Shown here: positions 7,447 to 14,690 of the stretch, piece after piece
How positions within the stretch are numbered: position 1 is the first letter of the stretch
Layout of the letters: each line of letters opens with the position of its first letter
From: Eubacteriales bacterium
GTDB lineage: Bacteria; Bacillota; Clostridia; Oscillospirales; CAG-382
Assembly (NCBI GenBank): GCA_028701715.1
Contig: JAQVQF010000026.1
Coordinates: 1 to 15,476, forward strand
Direction of reading: 5' to 3'
DNA: 15,476 nucleotides
Position numbers and translations under genes: made by a program
Notes under the pieces: model-generated
The model's input: only the letters and a program-made list of their open reading frames with translations
Told to the model about the DNA's origin: nothing
Databases searched by the model: none

Positions 7447-9351
7447 TCAATTCAGACCGTACTGTTCAAGAATCCATTCGTTGCGGTTCTTTAACCAGTT
7501 TCTCATATAATCGATTTCACCGTCATAGGTGCCGTCGGAAGGGATGCGTTCCAGCTCGCTGTAAATATCCGATGTCGACCAAACGGTATAATTTTTATTA
7601 AAATCGTCACGGAATTCATCAAGCAACGCGTCTATACGGTTTTTACCCAGCTCATTGTCTTTATAAATGTTTATGATAAAGGGTTGCAATTCCTTATATC
7701 TGTCTGTCACCATTTGCTTTATTTCGGCACATTTGAAAAGGTGCTTATTCCACAGACCGAGACACTGCCAGCCTTCCCAGGAATTACCCGAGCCGTATAC
7801 ATTGTTATAATCCTTATAATAATCGGAAGAGCAGTTACCGGCGGAAAGGTCAAAATCCCATACCGGGCCCTCGTACAGCTTACCGTCCTTGATATAAAAT
7901 CTGGTCGAGCTTGTGGCGTAATCGACCTGCTTGAAAAATTCCTGAACAATATACGCATCGACGAAAGATTGCACGTCCAAATATTCGCTTATTTTGTCTA
8001 TATCATGCGAAGCAATGGCTTCTTCCGCTTTGGTGAAGAAATCCTGAAGATAAGAGAGCTGTTCCGCGGAGGGCGATTCCGGATCGTTGAAGCCGAGAAG
8101 AATGCCGTATATTGGTGTTCTGAAGGATTCGGGATTGGAATATTGCTCCCAGGGCTCAAATTCAAAAAGGAATTCATTACCGGTCGGGTCGATATCAACT
8201 CTTGTGTCACCTGTTCCTATGGCTTCGCAAAGCTGATAACAGCCTCGGTAAGAGCCGTTAAGATATACCTCGACAAAGGTGGATTGCTGTACATAAGACA
8301 TGCCGATGTCGTCCGCAAGATCAAAGGACAGCTTATTGCGTATTTGTGTTTTGTCGTACATATTGGCAAGCAGATACCATTTTTTACTCTTGCCCATTCC
8401 CAAAACATTTTCTTTGCTTTCAAATTTAATATTGTACGGTGTTTTTGCCCCGACCGAGGTGGAATTCCCGCGTATTTTAATTGCTCCTTCGGAGTCGGTT
8501 ATGGTTGTATATTCGCCGGAAGGGTCGTAAATTATAATCGAACACTGATAATAGGTCGTTCTGTGAACGCGGTCGTTATTCAGGGTGGTGATATATACGC
8601 GGGGAATACCTCCGTTGTTTTCAAGGAATGAGCTGTCAAAGCCGAGCACATTAATTTCGCTTGACCAAACATGCTCGCCTTCGATATGATATACGGCGCG
8701 GATATATCTTGTTGTTATCGGCTTATCCAAATTATATGTATAGTTGCATCCGCTCCATCCGTCAGCTTCGAATACCTCCGCATTGCCAAGGCACGGGGAT
8801 ATCAGGGCGCAGGAGGTGAAGCTTTTTCCGTCATCGGAAACCAGATATTCGATTATGGTGTTATAAGGGTCGCCTATACCCCATTGATTGCCGTAGCAAT
8901 CCGTACTGAAGCCGTAAACATAAGCGTTGTTGTTTTCGCCGAGATCTATTGTTACCGTAAGGCTATCCGAACCGTAACCTGCTATAAATGTCGAATTGCC
9001 GTTGGGGGCGTTAATGCCGTCGGTTAATTTGCCGCGGAGCTTTTTGCCGTTTTTATCGTCGGAATCTCCGAAATCGTCGGTACGGTAGGCTTCGGAAACA
9101 GCGGTGTAGGCTTTTCCCACGGCAATATTATACGCCATTTCTATCGGCAGGTCGTTTAATACGGGGTCTGAGGATTCTGAGGTTTCGGATTCCTCTGCGG
9201 AGCTTTCTCCGCTTAGGCTTTCGGAGTTGCCGACCGATTCATCGGCTTCGGAAACGGCTTCCGAAGAAGGAGCCACGCCATCGCCGCAGGCAAAAAATGA
9301 TAAGCAGAGCAAGGACGCAAGAAACAGGAGAAAGAGCTTTTTCAAAAACAT
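7447..9351 (-). CDS. Lipoprotein with CotH-kinase-like domain and discoidin-like N-terminal domain
   Basis: From the ATG at 9351 this is 634 residues. The lipoprotein signal ends in SFFAC (C22), followed by a Ser/Glu-rich spacer to about 70. Residues about 75-245 resemble a discoidin-type (F5/8C) beta-sandwich (TVTIDLGENN, VSDDGKSF, TTRYIRAVY). Residues about 245-620 carry the CotH-family landmarks: RGNST (294-298), KTPYNIKF, WYLLANMYDKTQIRN, LNGSYRGCYQL, and the metal-site motif VWDFDLSAGN with D499 and D501. CotH of Bacillus subtilis is a spore-coat protein kinase; related domains occur on secreted proteins of clostridia. Here the protein is anchored outside the membrane, so its target is unknown. 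The frame can be extended to a TTG at 9363, but that codon would lie about 5 nt from the predicted transcript start, so the ATG is preferred. The ribosome binding site is weak (GTGGTG directly upstream). It is transcribed alone. Confidence 0.87.
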   Translation of the reverse strand: MFLKKLFLLFLASLLCLSFFACGDGVAPSSEAVSEADESVGNSESLSGESSAEESETSESSDPVLNDLPIEMAYNIAVGKAYTAVSEAYRTDDFGDSDDKNGKKLRGKLTDGINAPNGNSTFIAGYGSDSLTVTIDLGENNNAYVYGFSTDCYGNQWGIGDPYNTIIEYLVSDDGKSFTSCALISPCLGNAEVFEADGWSGCNYTYNLDKPITTRYIRAVYHIEGEHVWSSEINVLGFDSSFLENNGGIPRVYITTLNNDRVHRTTYYQCSIIIYDPSGEYTTITDSEGAIKIRGNSTSVGAKTPYNIKFESKENVLGMGKSKKWYLLANMYDKTQIRNKLSFDLADDIGMSYVQQSTFVEVYLNGSYRGCYQLCEAIGTGDTRVDIDPTGNEFLFEFEPWEQYSNPESFRTPIYGILLGFNDPESPSAEQLSYLQDFFTKAEEAIASHDIDKISEYLDVQSFVDAYIVQEFFKQVDYATSSTRFYIKDGKLYEGPVWDFDLSAGNCSSDYYKDYNNVYGSGNSWEGWQCLGLWNKHLFKCAEIKQMVTDRYKELQPFIINIYKDNELGKNRIDALLDEFRDDFNKNYTVWSTSDIYSELERIPSDGTYDGEIDYMRNWLKNRNEWILEQYGLN

Positions 9352-9374
9352 CACCACTGACAATTATTTTTATT

Positions 9375-9403
9375 ATTATATACCAATGATTTTTTTTTGT
9401 AAA
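9375..9403 (-). promoter_or_regulatory. Promoter of the CotH-like lipoprotein gene
   Basis: On the - strand, TTTACA (9398-9403) is separated by exactly 17 bp from a consensus -10 TATAAT (9375-9380). Transcription would begin near 9368, leaving a very short leader before the ATG at 9351. The spacer includes eight consecutive A on the transcribed sense. Confidence 0.85.
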
Positions 9404-9437
9404 GCGTTATTTGTTAAATTAAGTGCATGGGTATTTG

Positions 9438-9466
9438 TTGACAAACCTTATTTCATGTGATAATAT
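9438..9466 (+). promoter_or_regulatory. Promoter of the nagA-ROK unit
   Basis: A perfect -35 TTGACA (9438-9443) is followed by a 17-bp spacer and TAATAT (9461-9466), preceded by TG at 9458-9459 as in extended -10 elements. It faces away from the CotH-like promoter; the two -35 elements are 34 bp apart. Confidence 0.83.
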
Positions 9467-9473
9467 TTTCAAA

Positions 9474-9480
9474 AGAGGTG
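9474..9480 (+). promoter_or_regulatory. Ribosome binding site that fixes the nagA start
   Basis: AGAGGTG lies 5 nt before the ATG at 9486. The frame stays open back to a GTG at 9423, but that would put the start upstream of the promoter, so 9486 is the real start. Confidence 0.85.
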
Positions 9481-9485
9481 ATACC

Positions 9486-10604
9486 ATGGTATTAAAACAC
9501 GGCAGCGTACTCACTCCGAGCGGGTTGATTAATACAGATATTGTGCTTGAAAACGGCATTATTGCTTATATCGGGGAAACTGAGCATAACGGTATCGACT
9601 GCGGCGGAACGACAATAATGCCGGGCCTTGTGGATACTCATGTTCACGGCGCATACGGCACGGAATTTTCCGCGCCCGACGAGGAATTCGACGGCGGGCT
9701 TACAGAAATGGCGAAGCACGGAATAACCTCGGTATGCTGTACGGTACGCTGTCTGAAGCAAGAGGATACCTATAAAGCCATAAAAAATATAGTTAAGGAA
9801 TATAAAAGAAAGCCGCGCGGCGCAAAAATCGAGGGCATTCATCTTGAAGGACCCTTTGTTTCCGCAAAATATATCGGCTCTATGAATCCGGCATGCCTTT
9901 CGCTTCCGTCTTCCGCGGAAATGCAAAGGCTGTATGATATGTCGGAAGGGCTGCTTAAAATAATAACGATAGCTCCTGAGCTGGAAGGCGCCATTGAAAC
10001 GATAAAAACCGCAAAGGATTTGGGTGTGACAGTTTCTCTCGGCCATACGGGAGCCGACTTTGCCACGGCGGAAAGAGCGTGCGAAGCGGGCGCGACAAGG
10101 ATAACCCACACCTTTAACGCCGCGGTTCCTTTTAATCACAGATCTCCGGGAGTGTTGGGCTTCGGACTTACCGACAACAGAATGGAATGCGAGGTCATAT
10201 GTGATTTTATTCATCTTGATCCCGCCGCGGTTAAGCTTATATATCTCACCAAAGGTGAGGATAAAATTCATATGATAAGCGATTCGGGTGTGTTCGCGGG
10301 GCTCGGCGACGGAGAATTCATCGTCGCCGGCAAAAAACGCATCGTTAAAAACGGAATGTGCATCAACGAAGAAGGCAGAATCGCAGGGAGCTGCTATACC
10401 CTTCATCAGGGTGTTTTGAATATGCTCGGCAGAGGCTATTCCTTTAATACCGTATCGAAAACGGCTTCGCTCAATCCCGCAAAAGCGCTTGGTATCAGTA
10501 AATATACGGGAACGATCGAGCAGGGAAAAGCAGCCGATATCTGCGTTCTGGACGCTGATTATTCCGCGGTGCGTACTTTTATCGGGGGGATATGCTATGA
10601 ATAA
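9486..10604 (+). CDS. nagA: N-acetylglucosamine-6-phosphate deacetylase
   Basis: This cytoplasmic amidohydrolase removes acetate from GlcNAc-6-phosphate to give glucosamine-6-phosphate. It has 372 residues, close to the family's usual length. The motifs run in the expected order: VDTHVHG with H52/H54, HLEGPF with metal ligand E121, GHTGAD with H187, THTFNA with H208, and the catalytic-acid segment MISDSG with D266. The C-terminal beta-domain returns in LNPAKALG and GKAADICVLD. The intact HxH (H52/H54) resembles the Bacillus two-metal type rather than E. coli NagA, which has lost one of these histidines. The next gene is a ROK kinase overlapping by 8 nt, so the pair can phosphorylate and deacetylate GlcNAc. 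No nagB deaminase is present here. Expression is from the promoter at 9438-9466. Confidence 0.95.
   Translation: MVLKHGSVLTPSGLINTDIVLENGIIAYIGETEHNGIDCGGTTIMPGLVDTHVHGAYGTEFSAPDEEFDGGLTEMAKHGITSVCCTVRCLKQEDTYKAIKNIVKEYKRKPRGAKIEGIHLEGPFVSAKYIGSMNPACLSLPSSAEMQRLYDMSEGLLKIITIAPELEGAIETIKTAKDLGVTVSLGHTGADFATAERACEAGATRITHTFNAAVPFNHRSPGVLGFGLTDNRMECEVICDFIHLDPAAVKLIYLTKGEDKIHMISDSGVFAGLGDGEFIVAGKKRIVKNGMCINEEGRIAGSCYTLHQGVLNMLGRGYSFNTVSKTASLNPAKALGISKYTGTIEQGKAADICVLDADYSAVRTFIGGICYE
10584..10590 (+). promoter_or_regulatory. Ribosome binding site that fixes the ROK kinase start
   Basis: GGGGGGA lies inside the nagA end, 6 nt before the ATG at 10597. It favours this start over a GTG at 10489 that would add 36 residues of non-homologous sequence read from within nagA. 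Confidence 0.8.
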
Positions 10605-11535
10605 TCTTATCGGAGTGGACATAGGCGGAACAAACGTCGATATAGGTGTTGTGAGCGAGGATTACAAAGTGCTCGAATACACCAAGTTTAAAACAAATAA
10701 AGCCTCTGTTTCGGCGATGCTCGGCGATATATGCAATACAATTATACCGCTGGCGAAGCAATACGGCTGCGAAATCATCGGAATAGGCTCGCCCGGACGC
10801 ACGGTCGACAACCGCAGGATACTGAGAGCGGGGAACATACCCTACGACAATACGCCCGTCGCCGATATTATTGAAAGCAGAACGGGAAAACGCGTTTATC
10901 TCGACAACGACGCCAGCTGCGCTCTGTACGGAGAAAAGTTTGCCGGCGCCGGCAGGGATGTATCAAATATGATAGTCATAACCATCGGCACGGGTATAGG
11001 CGGCGGGATAATGATCGACAGAAAGACCTATCACGGCACAAACAACCGCGCCGGTGAACTGGGTCATTTTATCATGGACATAAACGGCAGAGCGTGCTCC
11101 TGCGGGCTGCACGGCTGCTTTGAGCAGTACGCTTCGGTAAAAGCCTTTGTCATCCTCGCAAGAAAAGCCGCCGTGGAAAACAAAGGCTCGCTTTTATTTG
11201 AAATGGCACAGGGCAAGCCCGAAAACATCGGCGGAAGGCTGCCCTTCCGCGCCATGTATCTCGGCTGCGAAATTTCAAAAAAGGTCATTGACGAGTACAT
11301 TTATTATCTTGCCTGCGGGATAAACAGCCTTGCGAAAATTTTTCAGCCGGATCTGTTCGTCCTTACAGGCGGGCTTATAAATGAGGGAAGCATTATAACA
11401 GACCTGCTGTCGCCCCGTCTGCTTGAGGGTGTGAACGTAAAAATTTCTCCGTTAAACGGAAAAGCCGGCCTTATCGGCGCGGCTCTTATTAAAAAAGAAA
11501 GGGAAAGCTACTGCTTATCCTGCGAAAAGGTGTAG
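10597..11535 (+). CDS. ROK-family sugar kinase (probable N-acetylhexosamine or glucose kinase)
   Basis: This 312-residue cytoplasmic kinase uses ATP to phosphorylate a hexose at the 6-hydroxyl. It starts with the phosphate-binding loop GVDIGGTN. The catalytic base is D105 in LDNDAS, an ATP-binding loop TIGTGIGGG follows, then GELGH with zinc ligand H157, and the ROK zinc motif CSCGLHGC (C167, C169, C174). It lacks a DNA-binding N-terminal domain, so it is an enzyme and not a ROK repressor. Position after nagA, with an 8-nt overlap, suggests GlcNAc (or ManNAc) as substrate, although glucokinase activity is common in the family and cannot be excluded. Its 3' end overlaps the oppositely transcribed galM by 28 bp, and no terminator is visible there. 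Confidence 0.92.
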   Translation: MNNLIGVDIGGTNVDIGVVSEDYKVLEYTKFKTNKASVSAMLGDICNTIIPLAKQYGCEIIGIGSPGRTVDNRRILRAGNIPYDNTPVADIIESRTGKRVYLDNDASCALYGEKFAGAGRDVSNMIVITIGTGIGGGIMIDRKTYHGTNNRAGELGHFIMDINGRACSCGLHGCFEQYASVKAFVILARKAAVENKGSLLFEMAQGKPENIGGRLPFRAMYLGCEISKKVIDEYIYYLACGINSLAKIFQPDLFVLTGGLINEGSIITDLLSPRLLEGVNVKISPLNGKAGLIGAALIKKERESYCLSCEKV

Positions 11536-12485
11536 ATTGTCTTGGAACGGAAGGGCTTTCCCGGAGCGGCAACACAGGGCGGGAAATTCGGCTTGTTCGG
11601 CGTATCGGGGTAATACTGCGTTTCAAGGCAAAAGCCCTCGCGCTTCATAAAGGGTTCGCGTAAAAAATTGCCGGTATAAAACTGAAACCCGGGCATATCT
11701 GTCGTGACCGTAAGCGTAAGCGATGTTGCGGGCATATATACCTGTGCCGCTTTTCTAAGGCCGCCGCCGTTTATAACGAAATTATGGTCGAAGCCGTCCG
11801 CGATTTTCAGCTGTTCGTCGCCGCAATTTATATCGCGGCCGATTTTTTTATATTCGCGAAAATCAAAGGGCGTCGATAAGACGCTTTTTATTTCACCCGT
11901 CGGAATCATTTTTTTATCGACAGGCGTATAATAATCGGCGTCAAATCTTACTTCGCAGTCGTTTATATTTCCGTTCGGATTAAAATAAGTATGGTTTGTA
12001 AGATTAATAACCGTCGGTCTGTCGGTTTTGACGAGATACCTTATCATAAGTGAGGAGCCCGTAACGGAATACCTGATTGCCGCATCCGCATTGCCGGGGA
12101 ATATACCCTCGCCGTCGAACAGGGTGAGCAACGCGGAAGAATAGGAGCAGTCCACGTTGAAAACGCGTTTGTCATAGCCGGCAACGCCTCCGTGCAGGCA
12201 GTTTATCCCGTTATCGTTTTTATCGAGCGCGTATTCGGTTCCTTCAAGCGTAAATGCGCCGTTCGCTATTCTGTTGGCATAACGGCCGGCTATGGCGCCG
12301 AGATAGTTATTATCCGAAAGATACATAGCGCTTGGGAAGGTATAATTGCCGTCGTTTGAAACTCGTTCCGGATAGGAAAGCACGAGGTTGCCTTCGTAAT
12401 GCGGGGAGGTTATCGAGGTGATGCGCCCTCCGAGGTCGAGAAATTTTACCTCCAGCATTTCGCTGCGTATAAGAAATTCCTTCAT
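11508..12485 (-). CDS. galM: Aldose 1-epimerase (mutarotase)
   Basis: This 325-residue cytoplasmic enzyme interconverts alpha and beta anomers of aldoses such as galactose and glucose. Family motifs appear in order: GAIAGRYANRI, CLHGG with H98, TNHTYFN with catalytic acid H165, GFDHN, and the catalytic base E288 in CLETQYYPDTPN. Length is normal. It is the last gene of the four-gene - strand run, and its ATG overlaps the preceding stop as ATGA. GAGGGG (12494-12499) lies 8 nt upstream, so it has its own strong ribosome binding site within a coupled operon. Its final nine codons and stop run over the 3' end of the ROK kinase gene. It plausibly serves the sugars released by the nearby GH2 enzyme (inference). 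Confidence 0.94.
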   Translation of the reverse strand: MKEFLIRSEMLEVKFLDLGGRITSITSPHYEGNLVLSYPERVSNDGNYTFPSAMYLSDNNYLGAIAGRYANRIANGAFTLEGTEYALDKNDNGINCLHGGVAGYDKRVFNVDCSYSSALLTLFDGEGIFPGNADAAIRYSVTGSSLMIRYLVKTDRPTVINLTNHTYFNPNGNINDCEVRFDADYYTPVDKKMIPTGEIKSVLSTPFDFREYKKIGRDINCGDEQLKIADGFDHNFVINGGGLRKAAQVYMPATSLTLTVTTDMPGFQFYTGNFLREPFMKREGFCLETQYYPDTPNKPNFPPCVAAPGKPFRSKTIYTFSQDKQ

Positions 12486-13279
12486 GGTTCAAACCCCTCA
12501 AATATTATTATTTTACCCTTATGCCTGAGCCTATCGGCGGTTTTTTTGTCGGTGACCGTCCAGAAAGCAAACGGGGTAAGAAAAAGCTTCGGAATGAAAT
12601 ATGTGTAGGTGTATATATGCCCGTAATAGATTGAAACAAAATCGGGTCTGGACGCAAAATTCAGGGTCAGGGTTGCGAGAATAAACGAAGCCGCGCTCCT
12701 TGCGATTCCGCCGGAAAAAAGAAAATCGCTGATAAGCTGACCTCTTGGAACTTCAGGCATATATTTTCTGAACCATTTGAGAATAAAGGGATTAAACGAC
12801 TGGATTATATATTTTCCCTTGTGCGCTTCAAGCACCCGCGCCGTGCTTTCGCATATCTGCAAATTAAACGAAACGGTTTTTACCTCTATAAGAAATTTGA
12901 CTTTTTCGCCGACAAGCGTAAGCACCTCCTCCAATGTGGGGATATGCTCGTCCGTCCCGGCAAGTCTCAGGCTCATAAGCTGCGCAAGCGTATAATCCTT
13001 TACTCTCCCCGGCGCCGCGCACATGGCTTTAAGATAATCGTCATGAAACACCACGGGTACTAAATCCTTGGTCAGCTGCACGTCCAGCTCTATCCCGAAA
13101 CCCCTGGAAGCGGCTTCGAGAAAGGACGCAATAGAATTTTCAGGTCTGTCCGCGTCATGCAGCCCGCGGTGGGCGTAAAAACCGCCGAAGCCGCGCAGGG
13201 AATTCCTGCCGATAAGCTTCGGTGAAACAAGAAAAAAGTAAATTAAAAACAAAAAAAGGATAAGATAAAAAGTCCACAT
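12482..13279 (-). CDS. Membrane-anchored glycerophosphodiester phosphodiesterase-like protein
   Basis: This 265-residue protein has an N-terminal transmembrane helix (about 3-19, almost only Leu/Ile/Phe/Tyr) followed by a GDPD TIM barrel. The catalytic landmarks are present: HRG (H37) and RPENS, IELDVQLTKD with E64 and D66, VVFHDD with H79, and IPTLEEVL. Enzymes of this family hydrolyse glycerophosphodiesters to glycerol-3-phosphate and an alcohol, using a divalent metal. The helix would hold the catalytic domain at the membrane; which side it faces cannot be told from sequence alone, because the short N-terminus has no clear charge bias. It begins 14 nt after nth and overlaps galM by 4 nt. 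No strong ribosome binding site precedes it. Lipid, teichoic-acid fragment or headgroup turnover are the possible roles. Confidence 0.88.
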   Translation of the reverse strand: MWTFYLILFLFLIYFFLVSPKLIGRNSLRGFGGFYAHRGLHDADRPENSIASFLEAASRGFGIELDVQLTKDLVPVVFHDDYLKAMCAAPGRVKDYTLAQLMSLRLAGTDEHIPTLEEVLTLVGEKVKFLIEVKTVSFNLQICESTARVLEAHKGKYIIQSFNPFILKWFRKYMPEVPRGQLISDFLFSGGIARSAASFILATLTLNFASRPDFVSIYYGHIYTYTYFIPKLFLTPFAFWTVTDKKTADRLRHKGKIIIFEGFEP

Positions 13280-13293
13280 ATCATCAATTCAAT

Positions 13294-13932
13294 TCAAACA
13301 CCGCCGCATAGGCCTTTTGCTTTTATAAAGCATTTGTCGCATTTGGGCTTTTTGGCTTTACAAATTTCCCGTCCGAAAACCACCGCTCTGTGGCAGAAGC
13401 CGGATTGAAGCTCTATCGGAACGAGATTGGAGAGCGTTTTTTCCACAATGACGGGATTGCGGGAGCTGACCAGTCCAAGGCGATTGGAAATACGTATCAT
13501 ATGCGTGTCAGCGACTATTCCGCCGAGTCCGAAAATATCACCGCGTATCAGATTGGCAACCTTCCTGCCCACACCGCCCAGCTTTAGGAGGTCCGACATT
13601 TCCGAAGGCACCGCACCGCCGAATTCATCCGTAAGAGTTTTACAGCAGGCTCGTATGGATTTTGCTTTGGTGTTGTAAAAGCCGGTCGAATATATATATC
13701 GTTCAAGCTCTCCCGGCTCTGATTCGGCAATCGACGCCGCGTCGGGAAAGCGTTTAAAAAGCGCTTCCGACACCGCGTTTACCTGTCTGTCAGTGCATTG
13801 GGCGGAAAGAATCGCCATAATCAGCAGCCTGAAAGGATCTCCGCCGTATTCGAGCGCGCATTCAAGACGCGGATATTCCCTATAAAACGCCTTCACAACA
13901 TCGGCGGTGATATTATTGCTATTATTATTCAT
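13294..13932 (-). CDS. nth: Endonuclease III (base-excision DNA glycosylase/AP lyase)
   Basis: This 212-residue enzyme excises oxidised pyrimidines from DNA and cleaves the abasic site. It shows the helix-hairpin-helix LKLGGVGRKVAN with catalytic Lys K124, and the catalytic aspartate D142 in VADTHMIR, 18 residues later exactly as in E. coli (K120/D138). The C-terminal iron-sulfur loop has C191, C198, C201 and C209. The spacing is C-x6-C-x2-C-x7-C, two residues longer in the last interval than the usual x5. The ATG at 13932 overlaps the DUF4364 gene end by 8 nt; the codon before it is TTG, a less likely start. The only purine-rich stretch (GGGG) is 18 nt upstream, so translation probably depends on coupling to the upstream gene. 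Confidence 0.95.
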   Translation of the reverse strand: MNNNSNNITADVVKAFYREYPRLECALEYGGDPFRLLIMAILSAQCTDRQVNAVSEALFKRFPDAASIAESEPGELERYIYSTGFYNTKAKSIRACCKTLTDEFGGAVPSEMSDLLKLGGVGRKVANLIRGDIFGLGGIVADTHMIRISNRLGLVSSRNPVIVEKTLSNLVPIELQSGFCHRAVVFGREICKAKKPKCDKCFIKAKGLCGGV

Positions 13933-14461
13933 CAAAAATGTAATTTACATCCCCGGAAAGGAGAGCAAGCACGCCCTTGTAAATATTTTCCGCTCTGTCG
14001 TCAAAATTACTCTTTAAGGTGTCGGCATAGTATTTTTCGGTGAGGAAGACATTTAAATCCAAAAGCTTGCGCGTATTGTCCGTAATGGAACAGTTGAGCA
14101 TAAAACCGCCGTCCTTTTCGCTGACAGAGGAGGTAATGCGGTTGCCGGTTTTATAAAACGCCAATAATCTGAGCGCGGAACGCAGGGCTTTTTCGCGCAC
14201 CGAGGTAAACAAACGCATTTCCACGTTTTCCACCGCCATCTCGCCGTTGACGGATATGCGGTATGTACTTTTTTCCCCCGGAATTTCCTCTATCTGCCCG
14301 CTTTCGACAAGCTCGCCGAAACATATAGAAAAATTAAAATAGTTAACAAAATTGTCCTGTATGACAATGTCGTTAATTGTCGAATATTCGAGAGGTTCTC
14401 TTATATTTTTCAAAAGAAACAGTATAAATACCTTTATATCCAGCTTTTCGGTTAATTCCAT
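13925..14461 (-). CDS. DUF4364 family protein (winged-helix-like)
   Basis: This 178-residue protein matches the pattern of DUF4364, a conserved clostridial family of unknown function. It shows KVFILFLLKNIREPLEYSTI near the start, then DNFVNYFNFSICFGELVE and a short GEKSTYRIS wing. The first 80 residues look like a winged helix-turn-helix; the C-terminal half (about 95-178) is an alpha/beta region without recognisable catalytic motifs. A regulatory or DNA-binding role is suggested by the fold but is not shown. It is first in the run DUF4364, nth, gdpD-like, galM. The ATG is supported by AAGGAT (14471-14476), 9 nt upstream. The upstream region is shared with the divergent RnfC-like gene. Confidence 0.85.
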   Translation of the reverse strand: MELTEKLDIKVFILFLLKNIREPLEYSTINDIVIQDNFVNYFNFSICFGELVESGQIEEIPGEKSTYRISVNGEMAVENVEMRLFTSVREKALRSALRLLAFYKTGNRITSSVSEKDGGFMLNCSITDNTRKLLDLNVFLTEKYYADTLKSNFDDRAENIYKGVLALLSGDVNYIFDE

Positions 14462-14497
14462 TTCATATTCATCCTTATAAATTGATGTACTGATACT

Positions 14498-14526
14498 ATA
14501 TTACAACATATTTGTTTAAAAAACAA
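14498..14526 (-). promoter_or_regulatory. Candidate promoter of the DUF4364-nth-gdpD-galM run
   Basis: On the - strand, TTGTTT (14521-14526), a 17-bp spacer and TAATAT (14498-14503) form a moderate sigma-A promoter. The -35 is one arm of the inverted repeat TTGTTT-aaa-AAACAA (14512-14526), a possible operator. TATAGT at 14495-14500 is an alternative -10, but its spacing is poor. Confidence 0.55.
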
Positions 14527-14540
14527 GTACAATTTTCGTA

Positions 14541-14569
14541 TTGCAATTTTATGAGTATTCGTATATAAT
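14541..14569 (+). promoter_or_regulatory. Promoter of the RnfC-like gene
   Basis: TTGCAA (14541-14546), a 17-bp spacer and consensus TATAAT (14564-14569) point toward the RnfC-like gene. Transcription would start near 14576, giving a leader of about 115 nt. Confidence 0.8.
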
Positions 14570-14594
14570 TATCAAAATACATAGGTGTCGTATG

Positions 14595-14644
14595 CTCTTG
14601 TCGGGCGGCGGCAGCGTAATATGCGATATTTAACCCGATAAGAG
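14595..14644 (+). other. Structured leader of the RnfC-like gene
   Basis: CTCTTGTCGGG (14595-14605) pairs with CCCGATAAGAG (14634-14644) over 11 bp with a single G-U wobble. It encloses 28 nt that contain a small AATAT-GCG-ATATT repeat. The right arm is followed by a U-rich but interrupted stretch (14645-14660). It lies wholly within the predicted leader. I do not recognise a known riboswitch class. An attenuator or protein-binding hairpin is possible. Confidence 0.5.
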
Positions 14645-14690
14645 TTATTTTAGTTTTTATCTTAATAAAAGCGGGGAAACGGGATAAGCA

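Noticed and set aside
7684..8631. Long antisense open frame across the CotH-like gene
   Set aside because: No recognisable motifs; it mirrors the codon bias of the real - strand gene.
9376..9390. ATTGGTATA on the - strand as an NagR/DasR half-site
   Set aside because: Only one half of the operator is present and it coincides with the promoter spacer and -10 element.
9423..9485. Upstream GTG start extending nagA by 21 codons
   Set aside because: It lies upstream of the promoter and its extra residues are not part of the family; AGAGGTG supports the ATG at 9486.
10489..10596. 36-codon N-terminal extension of the ROK kinase (a putative DNA-binding part)
   Set aside because: It is out-of-frame nagA coding sequence with no helix-turn-helix; GGGGGGA supports the ATG at 10597.
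9492..10622. Long antisense open frame across nagA
   Set aside because: It is a shadow of nagA with low-complexity, Arg/Cys-rich translation, no domain, and no promoter or ribosome binding site.
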